From an uncultured Lachnospiraceae bacterium (lineage in GTDB: Bacteria; Bacillota; Clostridia; Lachnospirales; Lachnospiraceae): a stretch of 32,721 nucleotides of DNA. Shown piece by piece: positions 22,903-30,971 of this stretch. The DNA lies in contig CAJJYZ010000028.1 in the NCBI GenBank assembly GCA_905197485.1, forward strand, positions 1-32,721, given 5' to 3'. The notes beneath the pieces are model-generated. The model saw only the letters and a list, made by a program, of their open reading frames with translations. It was not told the origin of the DNA and did not search any database. Position numbers and translations under genes: made by a program. Within the stretch, counting starts at the first letter, position 1; every line of letters starts with the position of its first letter.

Positions 22903-22929
22903 GTTAGTAAAAGCAGAGGAGGATTAGAG

Positions 22930-23397
22930 TTGTCAAAGAGAGAAATATACGAGCAGAAAACAGAGGAACTTCTCACACCAATTGTCGAGAGTCATGGATT
23001 TGAACTTGTGGACGTGGAATATGTGAAGGAAGGCGGCACATGGTATCTTCGTGCATACATTGATAAGCCGGGAGGAATCGCAGTAGATGACTGTGAACTT
23101 GTAAGCCGGGCTTTCTCTGAGATTTTGGATGAGAAAGATTATATTGAAGACAGTTATATTTTTGAAGTGAGTTCTCCGGGGCTTGGAAGACCGCTGAAGA
23201 AAGAAAAAGACTTTAAAAGAAGTCTTGGCGAGGAAGTTGAGATTCGCACATACCGGGCGGTGGACAGACAGAAGGAATTCATCGGAATTCTGACAGACTA
23301 TGACAAAGATACAGTAACAATTGAAATGGAAGACGAGACGAAGAAAACGTTTGAGAGAAGCGAAATCGCACTGATTCGTTTGGCGTTTGATTTTTAA
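22930..23397 (+). CDS. rimP: Ribosome maturation factor RimP
   Basis: A 155-residue protein needed for late 30S subunit assembly. It shows the two-domain RimP pattern: VESHGFELVDVEYVKEGGTWYLRAYID, then the DDCELVSRAFSEILD helix, the YIFEVSSPGLGRPLK signature, and a C-terminal SH3-like domain from about residue 90 (GEEVEIRTYRAV). The start is TTG at 22930, set by AGAGGAGG seven bases upstream and by the family's usual N-terminus; a frame reaching back to a GTG at 22879 would run through the leader hairpin. It is the first gene of the operon, and nusA follows by 14 bases. Confidence 0.93.
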   Translation: MSKREIYEQKTEELLTPIVESHGFELVDVEYVKEGGTWYLRAYIDKPGGIAVDDCELVSRAFSEILDEKDYIEDSYIFEVSSPGLGRPLKKEKDFKRSLGEEVEIRTYRAVDRQKEFIGILTDYDKDTVTIEMEDETKKTFERSEIALIRLAFDF

Positions 23398-23411
23398 GGA
23401 GGAATAGAAAA

Positions 23412-24539
23412 ATGAACACAGAATTATTAGAAGCTTTGACAATTTTGGAGCAGGAAAAAGATATCAGTAAAGAGACTTTATTGGATGCAATCGAGAATTC
23501 TCTCATCAATGCATGCAAGAACCACTTTGGAAAGGCAGACAATATCAAGGTAATTATGGACCGTCAGACATGCGACTATTCTGTTTTTGCCGAGAAGACA
23601 GTTGTAGAAGAAGTGGAAGATGACGTTATGGAAATCAGTCTTGCCAATGCGAAGATGATTGACAGCAAGTTTGAACTTGGCGATGTAGTCCAGATTCCAA
23701 TCGAATCAAAATCTTTCGGACGTATCGCGACACAGAACGCGAAGAACTTAATTTTACAGAAGATTCGCGAAGAAGAGCGTAAAGTAGTATACGACCAGTA
23801 TTTTGAGAAAGAAAAAGATATCGTGACAGGTGTGGTACAGCGCTATGTCGGAAAAAACATCAGCATCAATCTTGGAAAAGCGGATGCAATGCTGACAGAA
23901 AACGAGCAGGTAAAAGGCGAAGTATTCCAGCCGACAGAGAGAATCAAATTGTATGTTGTGGAAGTAAAGAATACAACAAAAGGACCGAAAATTTTAGTAT
24001 CCCGTACACATCCGGAGCTTGTAAAACGTCTGTTTGAAGCAGAAGTTGCAGAAGTAAAAGACGGTACAGTTGAGATTAAGAGTATTTCCAGGGAAGCAGG
24101 TTCCCGTTCTAAGATTGCCGTATGGTCCAACGACCCGGACGTAGACCCGGTTGGAGCTTGTGTTGGTATGAACGGCGCCAGAGTCAATGCAGTAGTGAAT
24201 GAACTTCGCGGCGAGAAGATTGATATCATCAACTGGAGCGATAATCCGGCAATCTTAATCGAAAATGCTTTGAGTCCGGCAAAAGTAATTTCTGTAGCGG
24301 CTGACCCGGATGAGAAGACAGCAAGCGTTATTGTTCCGGATTATCAGTTATCTCTTGCTATCGGCAAAGAAGGACAAAACGCAAGACTTGCAGCACGTCT
24401 TACAGGATACAAGATTGATATTAAGAATGAGACACAGGCAATCGAGTCCGGTGAGCTTCCTGAGAATTACATGGAGCTTGCTATGGAGCCGACGGAAGCG
24501 GAAGCAGACGTTGAGAGCATGGACGACATGATGGAATAG
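23412..24539 (+). CDS. nusA: Transcription termination/antitermination factor NusA
   Basis: RNA-polymerase-bound elongation factor that affects pausing, termination and antitermination. 375 residues, the short form without C-terminal acidic repeats usual in Firmicutes. Domains in order: N-terminal RNAP-binding domain (1-125, ALTILEQEKDISKETLLDAIENSL), S1 domain (about 135-200, VTGVVQRYVGKNISINLGKADAML), KH1 (GACVGMNGARVNAVVNELRGEKIDII) and KH2 (LAIGKEGQNARLAARLTGYKIDI), plus a short acidic tail. GGAGG stands before the ATG. It could control the operon through the hairpin upstream of rimP, as nusA operons are known to be autoregulated in E. coli. Confidence 0.97.
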   Translation: MNTELLEALTILEQEKDISKETLLDAIENSLINACKNHFGKADNIKVIMDRQTCDYSVFAEKTVVEEVEDDVMEISLANAKMIDSKFELGDVVQIPIESKSFGRIATQNAKNLILQKIREEERKVVYDQYFEKEKDIVTGVVQRYVGKNISINLGKADAMLTENEQVKGEVFQPTERIKLYVVEVKNTTKGPKILVSRTHPELVKRLFEAEVAEVKDGTVEIKSISREAGSRSKIAVWSNDPDVDPVGACVGMNGARVNAVVNELRGEKIDIINWSDNPAILIENALSPAKVISVAADPDEKTASVIVPDYQLSLAIGKEGQNARLAARLTGYKIDIKNETQAIESGELPENYMELAMEPTEAEADVESMDDMME

Positions 24540-24550
24540 GAAGTGAGCAT

Positions 24551-24829
24551 TTGAACAGCATGAGAAAAATACCTATGCGAAAGTGCGTGGGATGCCAGGA
24601 AATGAAAAGCAAAAAAGAAATGATTCGTGTTTTGAAAACTTCAGAGAATACGTTTGAACTGGATAGGACAGGAAAGAAAAACGGCAGAGGCGCTTACGTA
24701 TGCTGCTCGAAGGAATGTCTGGAGAAAGCGATGAAGAACAAAGGATTGGAACGTTCCTTCAAACAGGCAATCCCAAAGGATGTATATGAGACATTGAAAA
24801 AGGAGATGGAAGTACTTGAAACAGAATAA
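24551..24829 (+). CDS. ylxR: YlxR/RnpM family RNA-binding protein
   Basis: A 92-residue member of the YlxR (DUF448) family, whose B. subtilis member has been reported to bind and modulate RNase P. The signature is KIPMRKCVGCQEMKSKKEMIRV at residues 5-26 and GRGAYVCC..ECLEKA later. The start is either TTG at 24551, with AGGAAGTGA at good spacing, or ATG at 24560, which would lack a well-placed site; TTG is preferred. The end overlaps the start of the L7Ae gene by 14 bases. Confidence 0.9.
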   Translation: MNSMRKIPMRKCVGCQEMKSKKEMIRVLKTSENTFELDRTGKKNGRGAYVCCSKECLEKAMKNKGLERSFKQAIPKDVYETLKKEMEVLETE

Positions 24830-25139
24830 GGCATTATCTCTCGTGAGTCTTGCGACAAAAGCAGGGAAAACGGTAAGCGGAGAATTTTCTACAGAGAAAG
24901 CCGTCAAAGATTTTACCGCGGAACTTGTCATTGTTGCGGAGGATGCATCGGATAATACAAAGAAGAAGTTTAAAAACATGTGTGATTTCTATGAAGTGCC
25001 GATTTATTTTTATGGAGATAAAGATACCTTAGGCCATGCAATGGGCAAAGAATTTCGTGCGTCGCTGGCGGTGACGGATGAAGGGTTTGCGAAAGGAATC
25101 AGGAAGCATTTAGACGCAGAAAGTCATACAATTGCATAG
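24816..25139 (+). CDS. rplGA: L7Ae/L30e-like ribosomal-type RNA-binding protein (YlxQ)
   Basis: A 107-residue protein of the L7Ae/L30e/S12e/Gadd45 family, which binds kink-turn RNA; B. subtilis YlxQ is its usual relative. Pattern: ALSLVSLATKAGKTVSGEFSTEKAV (RNA-binding helix), LVIVAEDASDNTKKKF, and VPIYFYGDKDTLGHAMGKEFRASLAVTDEGFA. The start is TTG at 24816, inside the end of ylxR, with GGAG ten bases upstream; no ATG exists near the N-terminus. Its precise role next to infB is not settled. Confidence 0.88.
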   Translation: MKQNKALSLVSLATKAGKTVSGEFSTEKAVKDFTAELVIVAEDASDNTKKKFKNMCDFYEVPIYFYGDKDTLGHAMGKEFRASLAVTDEGFAKGIRKHLDAESHTIA

Positions 25140-25155
25140 AGGAGGTAATAATATA

Positions 25156-27768
25156 GTGCGAGTACACGAATTAGCAAAAGAGATGGACAAAACGAACAAA
25201 GAAGTATTAGATGTACTAAAAGAAAAAAATATCGAGGTGAAAAGTCATATGAGTTCTCTTTCAAATGAAGAAATTGACGTAGTAAAAAAATCGTTTGCAG
25301 AAAATACAGAAAAAGAAGAGCCGAAGAAGAAACATATCGTGCAGGTATTCCGTCCGCAGAACAGTAAGAATGCGGGGAAAATGGGTGGAAACCGCGGTGG
25401 AAAGAATTCTGGAAATCGTGATGGAAAATCAGGAGGAAACCGCGAAGGAAGACAGAATCAGTCGGGAAAATCTTCTTTCAACAAAGAAAAGGCAGATAGA
25501 AACGAAAGACCGGTTCAGGATAACAATCAGGTGAGAAAGAATGCAAACAATGCGGCAGCTCCGAAGCGTGATGAGCGTCGTGAGGAGAATAGAAACGAAC
25601 GCCGCGACGACAGAAGAAACGAGCGTCGTGATGACAGACGTGACAATCGTCGTGATGACAACCGTCGCGATAATAACCGTCGTGACGACAGAAGAAACGA
25701 GCGTCGTGATGACAGACGCGATAATCGTCGTGATGACAACAGAAGAGATGATAACCGTCGCGACGACAGAAGAAATGACAGACGCGATGACAGAAGGAAT
25801 GCGCCGTCTATTCCGACACCGATTATGACAGAGCAGGGCAAGCCGCAGCGCCAGAAACCGAAAGATAAAGACGCTTACAAGAAGAAAGACTATCGTCAGG
25901 ACGATATGGAAGACGGAAACGGAAAAGGAAAGCAGGGAAAACAGAACAAAAAAGGGAAACCGGCTCCGGCTCCTGTGAAACCACAGCCAAAGAAAGAAGA
26001 GAAGGTGGAAGAAAAGATTAAGATGATTACGCTTCCGGAAGTCATTACAATCAAGGAACTTGCAGATAAGATGAAGATTCAGCCTTCTGTGATTGTGAAA
26101 AAACTCTTCATGCAGGGTCAGATTGTGACGGTAAACCAGGAAGTAGACTTCGATACAGCGGAAGAAATCGCAATGGAATTTGAAGTGCTCTGCGAAAAAG
26201 AAGAAGTAGTAGATGTTATCGAAGAACTCTTAAAAGAGGAAGAAGAGGATGAAAAAGACATGGAGAAACGCCCGCCGGTTGTCTGCGTTATGGGACACGT
26301 TGACCATGGTAAAACTTCACTTCTTGATGCAATCCGTAATACGAACGTAACAGACCGCGAGGCAGGTGGTATTACACAGCATATCGGCGCATATGTTGCC
26401 CAGGTCAACGGTGAGAAAATTACATTCCTTGATACACCGGGACACGAAGCGTTTACTGCAATGCGTTTAAGAGGCGCGCAGTCTACAGATATTGCAATCC
26501 TCGTTGTCGCAGCGGACGATGGTGTGATGCCGCAGACAGTAGAGGCAATCAGTCATGCGAAAGCTGCCGGAATCGAAATCATTGTTGCGGTGAATAAGAT
26601 TGATAAGCCAAGCGCTAATATTGAACGTGTAAAACAGGAATTGACAGAGTATGAATTGATTGCAGAAGACTGGGGTGGAAGCACGATTTTTGTACCGGTT
26701 TCCGCTAAGACAGGAGAAGGAATCGAAGACTTGTTAGAGATGATTCTTCTGACTGCAGAAGTTCTGGAATTAAAGGCAAATCCAAATAGAAAAGCGAGAG
26801 GTCTTGTTATCGAGGCAGAGCTTGATAAAGGAAAAGGTTCTGTTGCGACGGTGCTCGTGCAGAAAGGTACGCTCCATGTAGGAGATTCTATCGCAGCAGG
26901 TTCCGCTCATGGTAAAGTAAGAGCCATGATTGATGATAAGGGAAGACGTGTGAAAGAAGCAGGCCCTTCTACACCGGTAGAGATTCTCGGACTGAATGAT
27001 GTTCCGAACGCAGGAGAAGTCTTCGTGGCATGTGAAAATGAAAAAGAAGCAAGAAGCTTCGCAGAGACATTTATCGCGCAGAACAAAGTAAAACTTCTGG
27101 AGGATACAAAATCGAAGATGTCCTTAGACGATTTGTTCACACAGATTCAGGCAGGAAACTTAAAAGAACTCGGCATCATTGTAAAAGCGGACGTACAGGG
27201 TTCTGTGGAGGCTGTAAAACAGAGTCTTCTGAAGCTTTCTAACGATGAAGTTGTCATCAAGATTATTCATGGTGGAGTTGGAGCCATCAATGAATCCGAC
27301 GTGACACTCGCATCTGCATCGAATGCGATTATTATCGGATTCAATGTGCGTCCGGATGCAACTGCAAAAGAGATTGCGGAACGTGAAGGTGTTGACTTGA
27401 GATTATATCGCGTTATCTACAATGCAATCGAGGACGTACAGGCAGCGATGAAGGGTATGCTGGACCCGATATTCGAAGAGAAAGTCATCGGACATGCAGA
27501 AGTACGCCAGACATTCAAGGCTTCCGGTGTTGGTACAATTGCAGGTTCTTATGTGTTAGATGGTGTCTTTGAGAGAGGATGTTCTGCACGTATCATTCGT
27601 GACGGCGTTGTTATCTTCGACGGAGCGCTTGCATCCCTCAAACGTTTTAAAGATGATGTGAAGGAAGTAAAAGCAGGATACGAATGTGGTTTCGTATTCG
27701 AGAAGTTTAATGATGTGAAGGAATTAGACCAGGTAGAAGCATACAAGATGGTTGAGGTTCCTAGATAG
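25156..27768 (+). CDS. infB: Translation initiation factor IF-2
   Basis: GTPase that places initiator fMet-tRNA on the 30S subunit and helps subunit joining; 870 residues. An N-terminal IF2N domain (about 1-50, VRVHELAKEMDKTNKEVLDVL) is followed by a disordered linker (about 75-285) rich in Gly/Asn/Lys, then an Arg/Asp/Asn repeat tract (about 139-215). A second IF2N domain (ITIKELADKMKIQPSVIVKKL) precedes the G domain with G380HVDHGKT387, DTPGHEAF and NKID, and domains II-IV follow to the C-terminus. The start is GTG at 25156 because GGAGG lies ten bases upstream and VRVHELAKE is the family N-terminus; an upstream TTG at 25132 is inside the previous gene. rbfA follows by ten bases. Confidence 0.97.
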   Translation: MRVHELAKEMDKTNKEVLDVLKEKNIEVKSHMSSLSNEEIDVVKKSFAENTEKEEPKKKHIVQVFRPQNSKNAGKMGGNRGGKNSGNRDGKSGGNREGRQNQSGKSSFNKEKADRNERPVQDNNQVRKNANNAAAPKRDERREENRNERRDDRRNERRDDRRDNRRDDNRRDNNRRDDRRNERRDDRRDNRRDDNRRDDNRRDDRRNDRRDDRRNAPSIPTPIMTEQGKPQRQKPKDKDAYKKKDYRQDDMEDGNGKGKQGKQNKKGKPAPAPVKPQPKKEEKVEEKIKMITLPEVITIKELADKMKIQPSVIVKKLFMQGQIVTVNQEVDFDTAEEIAMEFEVLCEKEEVVDVIEELLKEEEEDEKDMEKRPPVVCVMGHVDHGKTSLLDAIRNTNVTDREAGGITQHIGAYVAQVNGEKITFLDTPGHEAFTAMRLRGAQSTDIAILVVAADDGVMPQTVEAISHAKAAGIEIIVAVNKIDKPSANIERVKQELTEYELIAEDWGGSTIFVPVSAKTGEGIEDLLEMILLTAEVLELKANPNRKARGLVIEAELDKGKGSVATVLVQKGTLHVGDSIAAGSAHGKVRAMIDDKGRRVKEAGPSTPVEILGLNDVPNAGEVFVACENEKEARSFAETFIAQNKVKLLEDTKSKMSLDDLFTQIQAGNLKELGIIVKADVQGSVEAVKQSLLKLSNDEVVIKIIHGGVGAINESDVTLASASNAIIIGFNVRPDATAKEIAEREGVDLRLYRVIYNAIEDVQAAMKGMLDPIFEEKVIGHAEVRQTFKASGVGTIAGSYVLDGVFERGCSARIIRDGVVIFDGALASLKRFKDDVKEVKAGYECGFVFEKFNDVKELDQVEAYKMVEVPR
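25606..25800 (+). repeat. 78-bp tandem repeat in infB
   Basis: The sequence GACGACAGAAGAAA recurs at 25606, 25684 and 25762, exactly 78 bases apart, and the sequence between copies is nearly the same. This makes two full units and a half. Each unit codes for 26 residues made only of Asp, Arg, Asn and Glu (DDRRN, ERRDD, RRDN types). Synonymous changes (CGT, CGC, AGA for Arg) show the copies are drifting. Confidence 0.85.
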
Positions 27769-27778
27769 GAGGCTGGAA

Positions 27779-28150
27779 TTGAGAAAGAACAGCATTAAAA
27801 ATACAAGAGTAAACGCAGAAGTTCAGAAAGAATTGAGCAATATTTTGAGAGAGGGAATTAAAGACCCTCGTGTTGCGCCGATGACTTCTGTCGTATCGGT
27901 GGAAGTTGCGCCGGATTTAAAAACATGTAAAGCATACATCAGTGTTCTCGGAGATGAGAAAGCGCAGGAAGATACTATTAAAGGGCTTCAAAGCGCAGAA
28001 GGGTATATCCGAAGAGAACTTGCGCGCAGCCTAAACATGAGAAATACACCGGAAGTGAAATTCGTACTGGACCAGTCCATCGCCTACGGTGTGGCAATGT
28101 CAAAGAAGATTGACGAAGTGACAAAAGATATCAAAGAAGAAGGTGAGTAA
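27779..28150 (+). CDS. rbfA: Ribosome-binding factor A
   Basis: A 123-residue KH-fold protein that binds the 30S subunit and acts in 16S rRNA maturation. Typical features: RVNAEVQKELSNILREGIKDPRV, MTSVVSVEVAPDLKTCKAYISVLG, and GYIRRELARSLNMRNTPEVKFVLDQSI. The start is TTG at 27779, six bases after AGGAGG that itself spans the end of infB. A longer frame from 27752 would begin inside infB. The next gene overlaps or abuts its stop. Confidence 0.94.
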   Translation: MRKNSIKNTRVNAEVQKELSNILREGIKDPRVAPMTSVVSVEVAPDLKTCKAYISVLGDEKAQEDTIKGLQSAEGYIRRELARSLNMRNTPEVKFVLDQSIAYGVAMSKKIDEVTKDIKEEGE

Positions 28151-28151
28151 C

Positions 28152-29105
28152 ATGCTTCAGAAAGCGCTGGAACATGCGAACACAGTTGCCATCGGCGGTC
28201 ATATGCGGCCGGATGGCGACTGCACCGGCTCCTGCATGGGTGTTTATAACTATATTCGTACATGGTATCCGGAGAAGGAAGTGGATGTGTATCTGGAAGA
28301 AATTCCGGATAGTTTCTGTTTTCTCAAAAGAACAGAAGAGATTTCTCATGAACTAAAAGAGAAAACATATGATTTATTTCTTTCTTTGGACTGCGGAGAC
28401 AGCGCGCGCCTCGGGTTTTCGGAGCCGGCATTTTTGGAAGCAAGGGAAACGCTTTGCGTAGACCATCATATCAGTAATCAAGCATTTGGAAAATCGAACT
28501 ACATTAAACCGGATGCCAGCTCCACATCAGAGCTTGTCTATGAATTGCTGGAGAAAGAGAAGATTACAAAAGAAATCGCCGAATGTCTGTATCTTGGAAT
28601 TGTACACGATACAGGAGTGTTCCAATATACATGTACTGCGCCGGAGACGATGCTTGCGGCCGCAGACTTAATGAGAACGGGAATCGATTATTCCAGAATC
28701 ATTTCAGATACATACTATGAGAAAACGTATGTGCAGAATCAGATTCTTGGGAAAGCGCTTCTCGACAGCAAACTTCTGATGGATGGACAGTGTATCGTTT
28801 CTGTCCTTCCTATGGAAACGATGGAGCAGTATGGAGCGTCCGCGAAAGATTTGGAAGGCATTGTCAGCCAGCTTCGGGTGACAAAAGGCGTGAAAGTCGC
28901 GGTCTTTTTATATGAACTGGAATCGGGAGACTATAAAGTGAGCCTTCGTTCAGATTCGGATGTGGATGTGAGCCGGATAGCTTCTTCTTTTGGCGGAGGC
29001 GGTCATAAAAAAGCGGCGGGCGTGACAATGAAAGGCGGAGCCGAGGAGATTGTTGAGCGTCTGCTGAAGGCGATAGAAGAGATGCTTTCGGAAGGGCAGG
29101 AGTAA
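28152..29105 (+). CDS. nrnA: DHH/DHHA1 phosphoesterase, NrnA-like nanoRNase/pAp phosphatase
   Basis: A 317-residue phosphoesterase that degrades short RNAs and 3'-phosphoadenosine 5'-phosphate in Firmicutes. Metal-site motifs: GGHMRPDGDCTGSC near the N-terminus (His17, Asp21, Asp23), LSLDCGD, and the DHH motif in CVDHHISN. The C-terminal DHHA1 domain ends with SSFGGGGHKKAAGVTM, which binds the substrate phosphate. The ATG at 28152 has AAGGTGAG five bases upstream; GTG at 28143 lies in that site. Its place between rbfA and truB matches the clostridial operon. Confidence 0.92.
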   Translation: MLQKALEHANTVAIGGHMRPDGDCTGSCMGVYNYIRTWYPEKEVDVYLEEIPDSFCFLKRTEEISHELKEKTYDLFLSLDCGDSARLGFSEPAFLEARETLCVDHHISNQAFGKSNYIKPDASSTSELVYELLEKEKITKEIAECLYLGIVHDTGVFQYTCTAPETMLAAADLMRTGIDYSRIISDTYYEKTYVQNQILGKALLDSKLLMDGQCIVSVLPMETMEQYGASAKDLEGIVSQLRVTKGVKVAVFLYELESGDYKVSLRSDSDVDVSRIASSFGGGGHKKAAGVTMKGGAEEIVERLLKAIEEMLSEGQE

Positions 29106-29107
29106 GT

Positions 29108-30016
29108 ATGATGCATGGAGTGCTAAATGTATATAAAGAAAAAGGATTCACATCTCACGATGTCGTCGCGAAACTGCGCGGGATTGCAGGGCAGAAGAAG
29201 ATTGGACATACAGGGACGCTGGACCCGGATGCGGTAGGCGTTCTTCCGGTCTGTCTTGGAAAAGCAACAAAGTTGTGCGATTTGTTGACAGAGAAAGACA
29301 AGACATATGAGACGGTGCTGCTCTTGGGAAAGACAACGGATACACAGGATATCAGCGGAGAGGTGATTTCGGAAAAACAGGTAGAAGGAATCACAGAAGA
29401 GGATGTTCGGGAAACAATCCTCTCATTTGTTGGTGAGCATGAACAGATACCTCCGATGTATTCCGCTTTGAAAGTCAACGGAAAGAAACTCTATGAGCTT
29501 GCAAGGAAAGGAATCGAGGTGGAGAGAAAGGCGAGAAACGTGAAGATTCTGGATATCGATATCAAAGAAATCGCGCTTCCGAGAATCCGGATGGAAGTAT
29601 CTTGTTCTAAAGGAACCTATATCCGTACGCTTTGTCATGACATCGGAGAAAAGCTTGGATGCGGAGGCTGTATGGAAGAATTGATTCGTACCAAGGTAAG
29701 TTTCTTCCGGATAGAAGACAGCCTGACACTTTCCCAGATTGAAGAGGCAAAATGCGAAGGGAAGCTGGAACAGATTCTTCTGCCAATCGAAGAGATGTTT
29801 CCGAACTATCAGAAAATCAAGGTAAAAGAAGAGCATTGTGCACTTCTCTATAATGGGAATCCATTTTATGTGAATCAGGCGGAGAGATTTGAGCCTGTGG
29901 AAGATGGAGAGCAAGTGAGAGTGTACGACTATCAAGGTTGTTTTATCGGGCTTTACCGATATGAAAAAGAAAAGAGAATGTTTAAAATCGTGAAGATGTT
30001 TTTTGACAAAAAGTAG
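29108..30016 (+). CDS. truB: tRNA pseudouridine(55) synthase
   Basis: Makes pseudouridine at position 55 in the T-loop of tRNAs. 302 residues. Catalytic Asp39 lies in KKIGHTGTLDPDAVGVLP. Other motifs are KTYETVLLLGKTTDTQD, QIPPMYSALKVNGKKLYELARKG, and CSKGTYIRTLCHDIG. The C-terminal extension (about 225-302) with EEHCALLYNGNPF is the usual accessory domain. ATG at 29108 with an AGGAG five bases upstream; a second ATG follows directly. It starts two bases after the nrnA stop. Confidence 0.96.
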   Translation: MMHGVLNVYKEKGFTSHDVVAKLRGIAGQKKIGHTGTLDPDAVGVLPVCLGKATKLCDLLTEKDKTYETVLLLGKTTDTQDISGEVISEKQVEGITEEDVRETILSFVGEHEQIPPMYSALKVNGKKLYELARKGIEVERKARNVKILDIDIKEIALPRIRMEVSCSKGTYIRTLCHDIGEKLGCGGCMEELIRTKVSFFRIEDSLTLSQIEEAKCEGKLEQILLPIEEMFPNYQKIKVKEEHCALLYNGNPFYVNQAERFEPVEDGEQVRVYDYQGCFIGLYRYEKEKRMFKIVKMFFDKK

Positions 30017-30035
30017 TAGACAAGAGGATTAAAAT

Positions 30036-30959
30036 ATGCAGTATATCAGAGGAATGGAGTCCTATCACGACCCGGCATATACGGCGGTTACGTTGGGGAA
30101 ATTTGATGGATTGCACAGAGGACATCTGAAATTAGTGGAGCGGGTACAATCCTATGCGAAAGAAGGAATCAAAAGTATTGTTTTTTCCTTTGACATGCTC
30201 CCGTTTTTTAAAGAAAAAGGATTGAACAAGAAAAACTTGATGACGAGTGAGGAAAAAATACTCTTTTTGGAGAATCAGGTAGATTACCTCGTGGAATGTC
30301 CGTTTGTCGAATCGGTTTATACGATGGAAGCGGAAGACTTTATCCGGGATATTCTGATTGGAACATTTCACGCAAAATATGTAGTGGTCGGAACAGATTT
30401 TCGTTTTGGATATCAGAAAAGAGGGGATATTCATATGCTGAAAGAATACGAAACGGTGTATGGATATCAACTGGATGTGATTGAAAAAGAAAAATACGGT
30501 GAGCGTGAGATTAGCAGTACGTTTATCAAAGAAGAAATGGAAAAAGGTGAGATTGAGCTTGTGGAGACGCTTCTCGGACGTCCGTATTTTATTGCGGGAA
30601 GTGTGAAGCATGGAAAAGCCCTGGGCAGAAAACTTGGGTTTCCGACCATGAATATTCTTCCGTCCAAAGAAAAGATGCTGCCGCCAAACGGCGTGTACAT
30701 ATGCAATGTGTTTTCGGAAGGCAATGTGTATGAAGGAATCGGAAATGTGGGATACCGTCCGACGGTATCGGATGACCATATTACGAATATCGAGGCCTTT
30801 TTGTTTAATTATGAAGGGCAGACTTACGGAAAACAGATTGAAGTAAGACTTCGAAAATTTGTAAGGCCGGAGCAAAAATTTTCCTCAGTAGAAGAATTAC
30901 AAAAAAGAGTAAATCAGGATATTGAAACAGGGAAACAATATTTTGAAAGAATACGATAG
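30036..30959 (+). CDS. ribF: Bifunctional riboflavin kinase/FAD synthetase
   Basis: Makes FMN from riboflavin and then FAD. 307 residues. N-terminal FAD synthetase domain with GKFDGLHRGH (21-30), a nucleotidyltransferase motif of the HxGH type, and VVGTDFRFGYQKRGDI; and STFIKEEMEKGEIE. C-terminal riboflavin kinase domain from about 185, with GKALGRKLGFPTMNI (flavokinase PTxN motif) and NGVYICNV, NVGYRPTV, IEAFLFNY. No FMN riboswitch is seen nearby, as expected for this position in the operon. AAGAGGATT precedes the ATG. Confidence 0.96.
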   Translation: MQYIRGMESYHDPAYTAVTLGKFDGLHRGHLKLVERVQSYAKEGIKSIVFSFDMLPFFKEKGLNKKNLMTSEEKILFLENQVDYLVECPFVESVYTMEAEDFIRDILIGTFHAKYVVVGTDFRFGYQKRGDIHMLKEYETVYGYQLDVIEKEKYGEREISSTFIKEEMEKGEIELVETLLGRPYFIAGSVKHGKALGRKLGFPTMNILPSKEKMLPPNGVYICNVFSEGNVYEGIGNVGYRPTVSDDHITNIEAFLFNYEGQTYGKQIEVRLRKFVRPEQKFSSVEELQKRVNQDIETGKQYFERIR

Positions 30960-30971
30960 GAGATATGTAAA

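Noticed and set aside
22879..22929. A longer N-terminus for RimP starting at GTG 22879
   Set aside because: It would translate the leader hairpin, has no ribosome binding site, and adds residues the family lacks. TTG 22930 with AGAGGAGG fits.
25527..25841. An open frame of 104 codons on the - strand opposite the infB repeat
   Set aside because: It is the mirror of the repeat (Ser/Arg/Leu-only translation), has no ribosome binding site and lies wholly inside infB.
30017..30035. A possible FMN riboswitch before ribF
   Set aside because: Only 19 bases separate truB and ribF, too few for an FMN aptamer, and no aptamer-like sequence was seen in the end of truB.
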